DNA of 64,000 nt from Marinirhabdus gelatinilytica (GTDB lineage: Bacteria > Bacteroidota > Bacteroidia > Flavobacteriales > Flavobacteriaceae): contig NZ_QRAO01000001.1 in the NCBI RefSeq assembly GCF_003353425.1, positions 1,054,001-1,118,000 on the forward strand. Direction: 5' to 3'. Below, in pieces: positions 7,751 through 17,072 of the stretch (positions are counted from its first letter, which is position 1; each line of letters begins with the position of its first letter). The notes beneath the pieces are model-generated. The model was not told the DNA's origin, did no database searches, and worked only from the letters and a program-made list of their open reading frames with translations. Made by a program: the position numbers and the translations under genes.

Positions 7751-8967
7751 AAAATAGTGAACCCCCACAGGCTGGAGCCACCGTAGCTGAAGAAGGGTAG
7801 CGGAATTCCAATGGTGGGAAAGAGGCCCATGACCATCCCCACATTTACAAAAAAGTGAATGAACAGGATAGCCGCAACACTATAGCCATATACCCTGGCA
7901 AAGGTTCCCTTTTGGCGTTCGGCTAAATAGAGAATGCGAACTATAAGCGCTACAAATAACACTACCACCAACAGGCTGCCCAAAAATCCCCATTCCTCAC
8001 CCACGGTACTAAAAATATAATCGGTATGCTGTTCGGGGACAAAGTTTCCCTTGGTCTGCGTGCCCTGTGTCCAGCCTTTTCCTGTCCAACCACCGCTGCC
8101 TATGGCAATCTCGCTCTGGTTGGTGTTGTAGCCTATTCCCTTTGCATCGGTTTCCTTACCCAGCACAATGTTGAAGCGATCTCTGTGTCGTTGTTCAAAA
8201 ACATTTTCAAAAATATAGTTTACCGAAAAGGCAAAACCAATACAGGCCAATGCAATAAATATATATCGCATTAAAGGTGGTTTCTTTCTGTTTCGTTTTA
8301 AATTATACAAATAGATAAGTGCCCCTAAGAGCAGTACGCCCAATGCTACCCATACCACACCCAATCCCAGCGTAGCAACAAAAAGTGCCGCTGCAAAAAA
8401 ACCAAGTAGTAGGTATACAAAATGCAATCCTTCACGGTAGAGCGGAAAAATAAAGGCAGCGTAGATCAATGCGCTCCCGGGATCTGGCTGGGGAACTATT
8501 AATATCGCAGGCAAAGCTATAATGATAAATGCCCTTATCTGGTGTTTGAACTCCCTGATATTCACTCCCAAATCTGAACAGTACTTAGCCAGTGCCAGTG
8601 CTGTGGCGGCCTTCGCAAATTCACTGGGTTGCAGCCCAAAAGCACCAAAGCCATACCAGGATGTAGCACCGTTTATGTTTTTGCCAAACACAAAGAGCCC
8701 TAGCAGGGACAGGAGTGAGACTATGTAGATAATACTGGAAAACCGTTCGTAGAATTTAGCATCTATTGCCAGTATGAATATAATGAGCAAGACGCTTAAA
8801 ACAATGAACAGTAATTGTTTGGTGTAAATTTGTGAAAGGTCAAAAAAAGTGGTTGCGCTCTCGTCCAGTGAAGCACTGTAAATGTTTACCCACCCAATGG
8901 CCACCAAGGCAAAAAACAGAAAAATGGTGAGCCAATCGAATTTTAAATAAACTTTGCTTTGGGGCAT
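7702..8967 (-). CDS. rodA: Rod-shape-determining SEDS glycosyltransferase RodA
   Basis: Polytopic inner-membrane peptidoglycan polymerase that works with PBP2 to elongate the side wall, using lipid II. The SEDS hallmarks are present: a long membrane-embedded N-terminal half and the extracellular segment GTQTKGNFVPEQHTDYIFST followed by VGEEWGF. At 421 aa it fits Bacteroidota RodA. It starts 18 bases after the mrdA stop in the same operon. Its last codons (VFIRLDGGNYYYT) lie in the third copy of a 167-bp tandem repeat, so the C-terminus may have been altered by the duplication. Confidence 0.95.
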   Translation of the reverse strand: MPQSKVYLKFDWLTIFLFFALVAIGWVNIYSASLDESATTFFDLSQIYTKQLLFIVLSVLLIIFILAIDAKFYERFSSIIYIVSLLSLLGLFVFGKNINGATSWYGFGAFGLQPSEFAKAATALALAKYCSDLGVNIREFKHQIRAFIIIALPAILIVPQPDPGSALIYAAFIFPLYREGLHFVYLLLGFFAAALFVATLGLGVVWVALGVLLLGALIYLYNLKRNRKKPPLMRYIFIALACIGFAFSVNYIFENVFEQRHRDRFNIVLGKETDAKGIGYNTNQSEIAIGSGGWTGKGWTQGTQTKGNFVPEQHTDYIFSTVGEEWGFLGSLLVVVLFVALIVRILYLAERQKGTFARVYGYSVAAILFIHFFVNVGMVMGLFPTIGIPLPFFSYGGSSLWGFTILLFVFIRLDGGNYYYT

Positions 8968-8985
8968 AAAAAGGGTTCTTTTATT

Positions 8986-10914
8986 CTATTGCAACGGTTT
9001 GTCCTCTTTAGGAAGATCTGCAAGGAACTTAGCACTTATTTTTTTACCATCGTTAATAGGGAATGGTCTACCGCGAAGGGGCTTTTCATATTCTTCCATA
9101 AGGCTGCCCTCAAGTACGTATTTCTCAAGATCGGTTCGGGTAATTTCGCCTTTTATGTATTTTTCAATCATTAAGCTGGCTATTTTCCCAGCCCAGCGAC
9201 TTCCCCAATAACCATTTTCAACAAAAACGGCGATGGCAATTTTTGGGTTGTCCTTAGGTGCAAATGCTACAAAGGTAGAGTGGTCCGTAAGCTGTACGGT
9301 CTGTCCTTCTATACGGGTAAAATTTTCGGCAGTTCCTGTTTTTCCGCATATTTCAATACCGGGCACCCGCAAGTTTGCAGCGGTCCCTTTGTTGTACACA
9401 TCCCACATCCCCTGTACTACAGGTTCAAAATGCTGCGGGTCTATCGTAGTGGTAATTCTTGTAGTGTATTCCTGCGGAATTGTGTCTACACCTTTTATAT
9501 TTTTAATAAAGTGCGGGCGGTACCAATAGCCCCTATTTGCAATAGCTGCAGTAAAGTTTGCCATTTGCATAGGGGTTAGGTTTACCTCTCCTTGCCCAAT
9601 GGCGTTGGAGATGGTCGCCGTAGCATACCACTTGTATTTGGGGTATTCGTACCAACGGTTATAGAATTCTGAGCTGGGTATCAAACCTTTTTTTCCACTG
9701 GGGAGATCGTACCCCATATAATCGCCAAGCCCAAAACTGCTCAAATGTTTTTTCCAATTGTCAATACCTTCTTGAGGTGTTGGATATTTTTCAATAGCAC
9801 GGCGGTACGCAGTACAAAAATAAGCGTTACAGGATTGGGCAATCCCATCGGTCATCGCTAGGGGGCTGTAGTGACTATGGCACCCCAGCTTCCTGCCTCG
9901 GCCGTATACGTAGCCGTGGTTGCAGTATATCCTTTCCTTGGTGTCTATCACCCCTTCTTCCATTGCGATAAGCCCTGTGAGGGTTTTAAACGGGGAGCCA
10001 GGAGAATATTCACCCTGCAGTCCTCTGTCGAATAAGGGCTTTGCTATAGTATCGTAATACAGTTTTGTGAAGTTTTTGGAGCGTTCCCTGCCAACGAGCA
10101 ATCCAGGATCGAAATTGGGAGCGGTCACCAGGGCCAAGATTTCGCCCGTGGCGGGTTCAATGGCAACAATGCCACCGCGTTTGTTCACGAACAGTTCCTC
10201 ACCATATTTTTGTAGTTCGGCATCAATGGTCAAGACTATATCCTTGCCACGTTCTGGGATGGTATCGAAAATACCGTCTTTATAGGAACCAATATCGCGG
10301 TTAAATCTATCTTTTTGGATATATTTTACACCCTTAACCCCTCTAAGGACGTCCTCATAAGCCTGCTCTATACCAGCTTTCCCAATAAGTTCGCCCATAA
10401 TATAGTCCGGGTTGTTCTTTATAATGCGTTCGTCCACCTCACGAATGTACCCCAGCACATTGGCAGAGTGGTCCACTTGGTATTCTCTCAAGGAACGTTT
10501 CTGGATATAAAACCCTTCAAACTTGTACATTTTTTCTGAAAGGGAAGCGTATTCAGCTTTCGTCAATTGGGCAATTAGGGGTTGAGGGATACGTGGGGAA
10601 TAGATCCACGCTTTCTCCATTTTTTCGATGAAGGTTTCTTTTGAAATTTTCAGCAAACGGCAAAATTCCAGCGTGTCCAGAGGCTTAACCTCCCGTGGGA
10701 TTACCATAACATCGTAAGAGGGTTGGTTGGATACCAACAGCTCTCCGTTTCTGTCGTACACATATCCTCTTTGGGGGTAGTCGTATTCAACCTTTATGGC
10801 GTTGTTTTCTGAAAGTTTTTCAAACGAGGTATCCAGCACTTGTAAATAGAAGAGCCTGCCGGCAAATACAACGCCAGTGATCATTACAACAACGAGTAAT
10901 AATAATTTTCGCAT
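8986..10914 (-). CDS. mrdA: Penicillin-binding protein 2 (peptidoglycan transpeptidase)
   Basis: Class B PBP that crosslinks peptidoglycan during elongation as the partner of RodA. There is one N-terminal membrane anchor (residues 3-20), then the pedestal/dimerisation domain with the YPQRGYVYDRNGELL box, and the transpeptidase domain with SPFK (nucleophile Ser307, Lys310), SCN (361-363) and KTGTAE (525-530). Its 642 aa are normal for the family. It sits between mreD (28-base gap) and rodA (18-base gap). The tail past the KTG box is somewhat long and proline-rich, as in other Flavobacteriia. Confidence 0.96.
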   Translation of the reverse strand: MRKLLLLVVVMITGVVFAGRLFYLQVLDTSFEKLSENNAIKVEYDYPQRGYVYDRNGELLVSNQPSYDVMVIPREVKPLDTLEFCRLLKISKETFIEKMEKAWIYSPRIPQPLIAQLTKAEYASLSEKMYKFEGFYIQKRSLREYQVDHSANVLGYIREVDERIIKNNPDYIMGELIGKAGIEQAYEDVLRGVKGVKYIQKDRFNRDIGSYKDGIFDTIPERGKDIVLTIDAELQKYGEELFVNKRGGIVAIEPATGEILALVTAPNFDPGLLVGRERSKNFTKLYYDTIAKPLFDRGLQGEYSPGSPFKTLTGLIAMEEGVIDTKERIYCNHGYVYGRGRKLGCHSHYSPLAMTDGIAQSCNAYFCTAYRRAIEKYPTPQEGIDNWKKHLSSFGLGDYMGYDLPSGKKGLIPSSEFYNRWYEYPKYKWYATATISNAIGQGEVNLTPMQMANFTAAIANRGYWYRPHFIKNIKGVDTIPQEYTTRITTTIDPQHFEPVVQGMWDVYNKGTAANLRVPGIEICGKTGTAENFTRIEGQTVQLTDHSTFVAFAPKDNPKIAIAVFVENGYWGSRWAGKIASLMIEKYIKGEITRTDLEKYVLEGSLMEEYEKPLRGRPFPINDGKKISAKFLADLPKEDKPLQ

Positions 10915-10942
10915 GCTACTAACTGAAAATTAGGTATTGGGT

Positions 10943-11449
10943 TTAGTTTTTTCTGCTGAAAAGCAACGTAATGCAAAAAAGCAGAATAATGGTAAATATA
11001 CTTGAAAATAACGTAGATTTCAGTACCAATACTATGTGGCTAATGTTAAAAATTTCTAAGGAAAACAATACTAAATGATGTGCCACTACAGCGGCTGAAA
11101 TATACGTAATACGAGCACCAAAATCTGCTTTGCTCAATTTTATAGTATTGAACTCATAGCTCACGCCGAATGAAAACTTTAACAGTAAAGGACGGATGTA
11201 TGCCAAAAATACACAGGCAGCGGCATGAACCCCGCCAGAATCGCTGAATATATCGACGCTCAAGCCCAGCAAAAATCCTAGGAAAATGAGCAGGCTCTTG
11301 TTTCCCGTAAACGGAAAAATCAATATAAAAAGAATATATGGATACGGATTTACATATCCCAAGAAGTTGATGTGGTTGAACAGCAGGATCTGCACCACGA
11401 TCAAGACTATAAACCGCCCAATATTTAGAAAGAGATCACTGTTCTGCAT
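10943..11449 (-). CDS. mreD: Rod-shape-determining membrane protein MreD
   Basis: Small polytopic inner-membrane component of the elongasome that links MreC to the PBP2/RodA pair. The 168 aa hold about five hydrophobic segments and the typical N-terminal half (NPYPYILFILIFPF). The start overlaps the mreC end by 14 bases, indicating coupling. Sequence conservation in MreD is always weak, and position in the operon carries much of the assignment. Confidence 0.9.
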   Translation of the reverse strand: MQNSDLFLNIGRFIVLIVVQILLFNHINFLGYVNPYPYILFILIFPFTGNKSLLIFLGFLLGLSVDIFSDSGGVHAAACVFLAYIRPLLLKFSFGVSYEFNTIKLSKADFGARITYISAAVVAHHLVLFSLEIFNISHIVLVLKSTLFSSIFTIILLFCITLLFSRKN

Positions 11450-12320
11450 TGTTCTGTGGGGATGGTTGGTTTATAGAGTCCAGGACAACCGTGGGACGGT
11501 TGTCATTGTTTTCAATTTGGAGAATGGCTTCTTTCTCGTTGTTCTTGATAATGTACACCGTGTTCAAACTCGTCATGTCGTTGAAGAGTTCCACCGAGAC
11601 ATCATAATAATCTTGGTTGGTCGAAAGGTTGAAATTTTTTATGGTCCCTATTAAAACTCCTCTAGGAAAAATGGTGGATTTTCCACCCGTGATGATGGTA
11701 TCTCCCACAATAACAGGGGCTTGCCGAGGTATATCTGCCAGTTTCACCACATTGGGGTTTTTGTCTTCAGGTTCCCAACTTAGCGTTCCGAAGTGAAAGG
11801 AGTTTTTAAGTTTTGCGTTTATTTTACTGTTTGTGTTCAGGATAGATTGAACGGAGGCATATTTTTTGGACACATTGTTTACGATACCCACGATCCCCTT
11901 TGAGGAAATTACGCCCATATCTGGCTCAATATTGTCCGAAGCTCTTTTTCGTAGGGTTAGGTAATTTTTTGTTTTGGAATACGAGTTGTTAATTACCTTG
12001 GCTGGAAAATAGGTGAAAGGTGCGGGTAGTATGGTGCTGTCAATCTCTTTTGCCACAACAGTATCCTGTTGTTTACGGAGTAGGGTTCGTAGACGAAGGT
12101 TTTCTTCGGCTAAGGCTTCGTTTTGTTCCCGTAGCCCAAAATAGTTGGTCACACTACTTTTCCAGTTGTAAATGGTTCCGCTGAAAAAATTTGCGGAAGT
12201 AATGTATTTGTTCTTGTGGTAGGAATGGCTATTAATGGTGAACCCTATAGAAACCAAGAACAGTAGAAGGAACAACAGGAAGTTCTTATTCCGTATAAAG
12301 AAATATATAATCTGTTGCAC
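11436..12320 (-). CDS. mreC: Rod-shape-determining protein MreC
   Basis: Bitopic periplasmic scaffold of the elongasome. The N-terminus has a single membrane span (FLLFLLLFLVSIGFTI), followed by a coiled coil (REQNEALAEENLRLRTLL) and the double beta-barrel domain with SSKGIVGIVNNVSKKYASVQ. The length of 294 aa fits. It starts 11 bases after mreB and overlaps mreD. The tail after the barrel is short, polar and asparagine-rich. Confidence 0.95.
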   Translation of the reverse strand: MQQIIYFFIRNKNFLLFLLLFLVSIGFTINSHSYHKNKYITSANFFSGTIYNWKSSVTNYFGLREQNEALAEENLRLRTLLRKQQDTVVAKEIDSTILPAPFTYFPAKVINNSYSKTKNYLTLRKRASDNIEPDMGVISSKGIVGIVNNVSKKYASVQSILNTNSKINAKLKNSFHFGTLSWEPEDKNPNVVKLADIPRQAPVIVGDTIITGGKSTIFPRGVLIGTIKNFNLSTNQDYYDVSVELFNDMTSLNTVYIIKNNEKEAILQIENNDNRPTVVLDSINQPSPQNNAEQ

Positions 12321-12331
12321 ACGCTAGTAAT

Positions 12332-13360
12332 TTATTTAATGAGTACACTCTTGTACTTTCCTATGTTCTTTAAGCATATACCAGTACCCCGAACGACGGC
12401 TCGTAATGGGTCTTCAGCAATATACACGGGAAGATCGGTTTTTTGGGACAAGCGTTTGTCGAGGCCACGAAGCATAGAACCACCACCCGCAAGATAGATA
12501 CCTGTGTTGTAGATATCTGCCGCCAATTCTGGTGGCGTTTGTGATAGGGTTTCCATAACTGCATCCTCGATCCTTAGTATAGATTTGTCCAGTGCTTTGG
12601 CAATCTCACGATAACTGGTTTGTATTTGCTTGGGTTTTCCGGTAAGCAAATCACGCCCTTGAACGCTCATTTCTTCTGGTGGAAGCTCTAGGTCTTCGGT
12701 CGCGGCACCTATCTGTATCTTTATTTTTTCAGCAGTACGCTCTCCCACGTATAGGTTGTGCTGGGTGCGCATATAATAAACAATATCATTGGTAAACACA
12801 TCTCCAGCAATCTTAACCGATTTGTCACAAACAATCCCCCCAAGGGCAATAACGGCTATCTCTGTGGTACCTCCCCCTATATCTACCACCATGTTACCTT
12901 TTGGTTGCATAATATCTACGCCAATACCTATAGCGGCCGCCATGGGTTCGTGAATAAGGTACACTTCCTTACCATTTACCCTTTCGGCACTTTCCTTTAC
13001 CGCTCGCATCTCTACCTCGGTGATCCCACTGGGGATACAAATCACCATTCGTAGGGAAGGGGTGAGCCATTTCTTTTTAAGCGCAGGGATGTCCTTAATG
13101 AACATATTTATCATTTTCTCACTCGCGTCAAAATCTGCTATTACCCCATCCTTGAGCGGCCTGATAGTTTTTATGTTTTCGTGGGTTTTTCCCTGCATCA
13201 TCGCGGCCTCGCGCCCAACAGCAATAATTTTTCCGGTGCTACGGTCTCGGGCAACTATAGATGGCGCATCTACCACTACCTTGTCGTTGTGGATAATGAG
13301 CGTGTTTGCGGTACCAAGGTCAATGGCTATTTCTTCGGTGAGAAAATCAAAAAATCCCAT
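12332..13360 (-). CDS. mreB: Actin-like cell-shape protein MreB
   Basis: Cytoplasmic actin homologue that forms membrane-associated filaments guiding side-wall synthesis. ATP-binding motifs are intact: AIDLGTANTLI at the N-terminus (phosphate 1), MVVDIGGGTTEIAVI (phosphate 2) and GIYLAGGGSMLRGLD (adenosine). Its 342 aa are standard. It is the first gene of the mre operon and has its own promoter element inside the purH 3' end (complement of 13411-13418). Confidence 0.98.
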   Translation of the reverse strand: MGFFDFLTEEIAIDLGTANTLIIHNDKVVVDAPSIVARDRSTGKIIAVGREAAMMQGKTHENIKTIRPLKDGVIADFDASEKMINMFIKDIPALKKKWLTPSLRMVICIPSGITEVEMRAVKESAERVNGKEVYLIHEPMAAAIGIGVDIMQPKGNMVVDIGGGTTEIAVIALGGIVCDKSVKIAGDVFTNDIVYYMRTQHNLYVGERTAEKIKIQIGAATEDLELPPEEMSVQGRDLLTGKPKQIQTSYREIAKALDKSILRIEDAVMETLSQTPPELAADIYNTGIYLAGGGSMLRGLDKRLSQKTDLPVYIAEDPLRAVVRGTGICLKNIGKYKSVLIK

Positions 13361-13410
13361 AAATTTTTAGGTCGGTATAAAAAATTAAATAAAAAGCGAG
13401 CGTTCTCTCA

Positions 13411-13418
13411 CAAATGTA
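13411..13418 (-). promoter_or_regulatory. -7 element of a promoter for mreB
   Basis: The minus strand reads TACATTTG, an exact match to TAnnTTTG, 50 bases before the mreB ATG. No clear -33 TTG at the ideal spacing. Confidence 0.45.
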
Positions 13419-13424
13419 ACAAAA

Positions 13425-14957
13425 TTAGTGTTTAAAGTGACGTGTTCCCGTAAATACCATAGACATATTATTATTGTTACAATAATCTATGCTCAGTTGG
13501 TCTTTAATGGAACCTCCTGGTTGTATCACCGCATTGATTCCTGCATTGTCCGCAATCTCCACACAGTCTGGGAACGGGAAAAATGCGTCACTTGCCATAA
13601 CAGCACCGTCGAGGTTAAACTCAAAGCCGTTTGCCTTTTCAATGGCTTGACGCAGCGCATCAACACGGCTGGTCTGGCCTGTCCCACTGGCACACAATTG
13701 TTTGTTCTTTGCAAGCACAATGGTATTGCTCTTGGTATGCTTGCAAATTTTACTTGCAAACAGTAAATCTTCTAACTCTCTAGCGTCAGGTTTATTGTTG
13801 GTAGCGTGGGTTATTTCTGAAACACTATCGGTTTTAAAATCTTTGTCCTGTACCAACACGCCGTTTAAGCAAGTCCTCACGGTAGTTTCAGGTAGTTTTG
13901 CGTCCTTTTGGATCAATAGGATTCGGTTCTTTTTTCCTTTCAGGATTTCTTCGGCTTCTACTGAAAAGGAAGGGGCGATCACTACCTCGCAAAACAGTTT
14001 ATGGATCTCATCAGCAGTGGAGGTATCGATCCCAGTATTACATATTAAAATTCCGCCAAATGCCGAAACAGGATCGCCTGCCAATGCATCGTTATAGGCA
14101 TCCAGTACGGTATCCCGTTGTGCAATTCCGCAGGCATTATTGTGCTTAAGGATTGCAAAGGTGGGGGCTTCGCCCCTAAACTCGTTCATCAAATTTACGG
14201 CTGCATCTACATCGAGCAGGTTGTTGTAACTTAATTCTTTTCCGTGCAACTTGTCGAACATCGCATCAAAATCTCCAAAGAAGAATCCTTTCTGGTGTGG
14301 GTTTTCACCATAGCGCAGTACTTTACCGTTGGTTTCACTAATCTTTAGTGAAGGGATGGAGTGGTCGCTGTTAAAATAGTTGAAAATCGCACTATCGTAA
14401 TGCGAAGAAACATTGAAGGCCTTGGCGGCATATTTCTTTCGGTCCTCTAGAGACACTTCACCTTCGTTTTCAGAAATGATCGTGAGGAAATCTTTGTAGT
14501 CTTCCATAGAGGAAACACAAATGGTGTCCTTAAAGTTTTTTGCGGCAGCGCGGATAAGTGAAATACCTCCAATATCAATCTTTTCAATAATGTCCTGTTC
14601 TGCAGCGCCAGAGGCAACGGTCTTTTCAAATGGGTATAGATCTACGATCACAACATCCAACTGCGGAATGTTATACTGCCCCATTTCACGTACATCGCTA
14701 TCGTTATCCTGACGGTTCAAGATGCCTCCAAATACCTTTGGGTGCAACGTCTTTACACGGCCGCCCAGGATAGAGGGATAGTCTGTCACGTCTTCTACTG
14801 GAATTACATCGATTCCCAGGTCGTTGATGAATTTTTGGGTGCCTCCCGTGGAATAGATGGTCACACCCAGATCGTCCAATTTTTTAACGATAGGGCCCAA
14901 GCCGTCCTTGTGAAATACCGAAATTAATGCCGAAGAAATTTTTTTGGTTCCGCTCAT
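13425..14957 (-). CDS. purH: Bifunctional AICAR transformylase / IMP cyclohydrolase PurH
   Basis: Cytoplasmic enzyme for the last two steps of de novo purine synthesis: 10-formyl-THF-dependent formylation of AICAR, then ring closure to IMP. The N-terminal cyclohydrolase domain opens with SALISVFHKDGLGP and IYSTGGTQKFINDLGI. The transformylase domain carries LRYGENPHQKGFF and LKHNNACGIA and ends in the usual FTGTRHFKH. I chose the ATG at 14957 (510 aa), which restores the family N-terminus. An upstream in-frame ATG at 15008 would add 17 residues and lies ahead of a good -7 element (14997-15004). Confidence 0.97.
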   Translation of the reverse strand: MSGTKKISSALISVFHKDGLGPIVKKLDDLGVTIYSTGGTQKFINDLGIDVIPVEDVTDYPSILGGRVKTLHPKVFGGILNRQDNDSDVREMGQYNIPQLDVVIVDLYPFEKTVASGAAEQDIIEKIDIGGISLIRAAAKNFKDTICVSSMEDYKDFLTIISENEGEVSLEDRKKYAAKAFNVSSHYDSAIFNYFNSDHSIPSLKISETNGKVLRYGENPHQKGFFFGDFDAMFDKLHGKELSYNNLLDVDAAVNLMNEFRGEAPTFAILKHNNACGIAQRDTVLDAYNDALAGDPVSAFGGILICNTGIDTSTADEIHKLFCEVVIAPSFSVEAEEILKGKKNRILLIQKDAKLPETTVRTCLNGVLVQDKDFKTDSVSEITHATNNKPDARELEDLLFASKICKHTKSNTIVLAKNKQLCASGTGQTSRVDALRQAIEKANGFEFNLDGAVMASDAFFPFPDCVEIADNAGINAVIQPGGSIKDQLSIDYCNNNNMSMVFTGTRHFKH

Positions 14958-14996
14958 AGCTGCTTTGCTGTGTTGTAGGTTTATAATTTGAAAGTG

Positions 14997-15004
14997 CAAA
15001 AGTA
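14997..15004 (-). promoter_or_regulatory. -7 element of the purH promoter
   Basis: The minus strand reads TACTTTTG, matching TAnnTTTG. Transcription would begin near 14990, which supports the purH start at 14957 rather than 15008. Confidence 0.5.
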
Positions 15005-15087
15005 ACAATTACCCTCCGTTTTTTGTAACGAATGTTAACAGAAAGCGTCCTACTTTTCATAACTTTATACTGCTGATTAAAATTGTA

Positions 15088-15109
15088 AGGTTGAGCCCAG
15101 TCGAAACCT
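15088..15109 (+). repeat. Dispersed 22-bp intergenic repeat, copy 2
   Basis: Same element as at 1424-1445, with three substitutions in the centre (GCCCAG in place of GCGTTG). It lies in the divergent gap between purH and the MacB-type permease gene. Confidence 0.6.
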
Positions 15110-15161
15110 CTATCGAGTTTAAAAAAAATTAATGTTTCAGCATTATTTTAAGTAATTAACA

Positions 15162-16418
15162 ATGCTAATCTACCTTCGAGTTCTCAAAGAAAGCTTCAAT
15201 TTTGCAGTGAGTGCGCTTAAAAACAATAAGTTGCGTACCTTCCTATCGTTGGTGGGGGTTACCATTGGTATCTTTTCCATTATTGCCATCTTGGCGGCGG
15301 TAGATTCTCTTAAAAAAGAAATTGACGGCAGTTTGAGCTCCTTGGATACCAGTACTATTTACTTGGGGCGTTTCTCCTTTGGACCAACCGATGTGCCGCG
15401 GTGGAAATTTGAACAGTTCCCGGACGTTACCTACGATGAATATCAATATATAAAACGAAACGTACCTGATGTAAAGGCTGTTTCTTATACACTGAATGTG
15501 CCACAGGAAACTATGAAATATGAAGACAGGTCTGTGAGCAACGTGGAAATTGGGGCCATAACTTCCGAATACTACGAAATTGAGGCTCTGGATATTGCCG
15601 AAGGACGCTTTTTTAACGAAGCAGAATCCTCCAGCGGAGTGAACGTAGCGGTGATTGGTGATGAAATTGCCAACGTGCTTTTCGATGGTGCCGCACAGGC
15701 CGTTGGGAAACAGGCGAGGCTCTATGGAAGAAAATTTACCATAATTGGTGTTTTGAAGAAGGAAGGCTCTGGGCTCTTTGGTAATTCGCGCGATACTGCT
15801 GCCTATGTTCCGGTAAATGCTGTTCGGAAAATCTTTGGCAATAGCAATCGAAACCTATTTCCCTTTATAGTGATAAAACCCGAAAAGGGAGTGGACAATG
15901 CCGAATTTATAGCCTTACTGTCCCAAAAAATTAGAATGGCCCGTGGTCTAAAACCCGACGAAATTGATAATTTTTTCGTGAACCAATTAAAGGGCTTTAC
16001 GGATTTGATAGACAATATTACAGGGCAGATGAATATTGTTGGGCTCATAATTAGCGGCTTCTCTTTGCTGGTTGGCGGTTTTGGTATTGCCAATATTATG
16101 TTCGTAAGCGTTAAGGAGCGCACCAATTTAATAGGGATCCAAAAATCGTTGGGAGCCAAGAATAGGTTTATACTGTTTCAGTTTTTATTTGAGGCAGTGA
16201 TACTGGCGGTAATAGGCGGGCTGATTGGCTTGCTTTTAGTATTTATTGTTTCCATCATCGCCTCTTCTTTTACGGGTGATTTTGAGTTTGTGCTCTCTGC
16301 CTGGAATATGTTTATAGGTACAGCAATTTCTGCGGCTATTGGTTTGATTTCAGGGATACTACCTGCGATTTCGGCATCAAAACTGGATCCAGTGGAAGCT
16401 ATTAGAACAGGAATGTAA
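15162..16418 (+). CDS. MacB-type ABC transporter permease (FtsX superfamily)
   Basis: Inner-membrane subunit of a mechanotransmission ABC system of the MacB/LolC class. It has an N-terminal membrane span (TFLSLVGVTIGIFSIIAILAAV), a periplasmic MacB-PCD domain of about 220 residues, then three spans with the FtsX segment (SLLVGGFGIANIMFVSVKER) and the conserved C-terminal PVEAIRTGM. The length of 418 aa is standard. No ATPase is adjacent. Related Bacteroidota proteins occur in efflux and lipoprotein-export systems; the substrate cannot be inferred. Confidence 0.9.
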   Translation: MLIYLRVLKESFNFAVSALKNNKLRTFLSLVGVTIGIFSIIAILAAVDSLKKEIDGSLSSLDTSTIYLGRFSFGPTDVPRWKFEQFPDVTYDEYQYIKRNVPDVKAVSYTLNVPQETMKYEDRSVSNVEIGAITSEYYEIEALDIAEGRFFNEAESSSGVNVAVIGDEIANVLFDGAAQAVGKQARLYGRKFTIIGVLKKEGSGLFGNSRDTAAYVPVNAVRKIFGNSNRNLFPFIVIKPEKGVDNAEFIALLSQKIRMARGLKPDEIDNFFVNQLKGFTDLIDNITGQMNIVGLIISGFSLLVGGFGIANIMFVSVKERTNLIGIQKSLGAKNRFILFQFLFEAVILAVIGGLIGLLLVFIVSIIASSFTGDFEFVLSAWNMFIGTAISAAIGLISGILPAISASKLDPVEAIRTGM

Positions 16419-16446
16419 GCAGCGTAGCTACAAATCTCAAAAAAAC

Positions 16447-16488
16447 AAATCCCAAATCCCAAAAACATATGTTTGGAATTTGGGATTT
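16447..16488 (-). terminator. Terminator between convergent genes
   Basis: AAATCCCAAAT (16447-16457) pairs with ATTTGGGATTT (16478-16488). The T-run lies on the minus strand (complement of the A-rich 16437-16449), so it mainly serves the GAF-domain gene. Confidence 0.7.
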
Positions 16489-16524
16489 GCTATTATGGAG
16501 TTTTTAATAGTCCTCCTTAAGAGA

Positions 16525-16992
16525 TTAAAGGGTTTGGGGTAGGATCTCTGCTACCTTCTCATTTACCCATTCCAGAAACTTTTCATCTTCTTCCGAAAAC
16601 GGATCGGCAATGTGGGAATCAATGTCTATTTGTCCTATATTTTTGCCATCTTTAAAGAGAGGGACCACTAGTTCGGCTTTCGTGTAGATACTGCACGCAA
16701 TATAGTTGTTTTGTGCCTTGACATCCGGCACCATAAAATTTTCGTTGCTCTCTGCCACTTGGCCGCATATCCCTTTGCCAAAGGGGATTACGGTATGTTC
16801 GGTGGGCTCTCCAGCGAATGCTTTTAAATGTAATGTCTTGGCTCCGTGATTGGCAAAATAGAATCCTACCCAATCGTAATACCCAACAGTGGTTTGCAAT
16901 ACCTCACATACTTGTGTCAAGCGATTGTCAACTGTTTCTTCCTCATTATGTAAAAGGGCAGTTACGCGGGGTTGTAAATTTTTAAAAGGCAT
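16525..16992 (-). CDS. GAF-domain protein, free methionine-(R)-sulfoxide reductase type
   Basis: Cytoplasmic GAF protein of 155 aa that covers a single domain. It matches the fRMsr (YebR) pattern: GKGICGQVAES, then NNYIACSIYTKAELVVPL with a cysteine at the place of the catalytic one, then GQIDIDSH. Enzymes of this family reduce free methionine-R-sulfoxide with thioredoxin. Two of the usual three cysteines are visible (ICG and IAC). The activity is inferred from these motifs. Monocistronic, with its own terminator. Confidence 0.85.
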   Translation of the reverse strand: MPFKNLQPRVTALLHNEEETVDNRLTQVCEVLQTTVGYYDWVGFYFANHGAKTLHLKAFAGEPTEHTVIPFGKGICGQVAESNENFMVPDVKAQNNYIACSIYTKAELVVPLFKDGKNIGQIDIDSHIADPFSEEDEKFLEWVNEKVAEILPQTL

Positions 16993-17072
16993 CTCTTTTT
17001 GATTTTACACAAATGTATTTTAAAAGCGGTAACTTTTTGCAGGGTAAATGCTGTATTTTTGTTAAAGTTATA

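Noticed and set aside
7415-7800. Several overlapping frames on both strands, 60-100 codons long, within the repeat downstream of rodA
   Set aside because: They are copies of the same 167-bp repeat read in different frames. They share the out-of-frame tail of rodA and have no start context or family resemblance.
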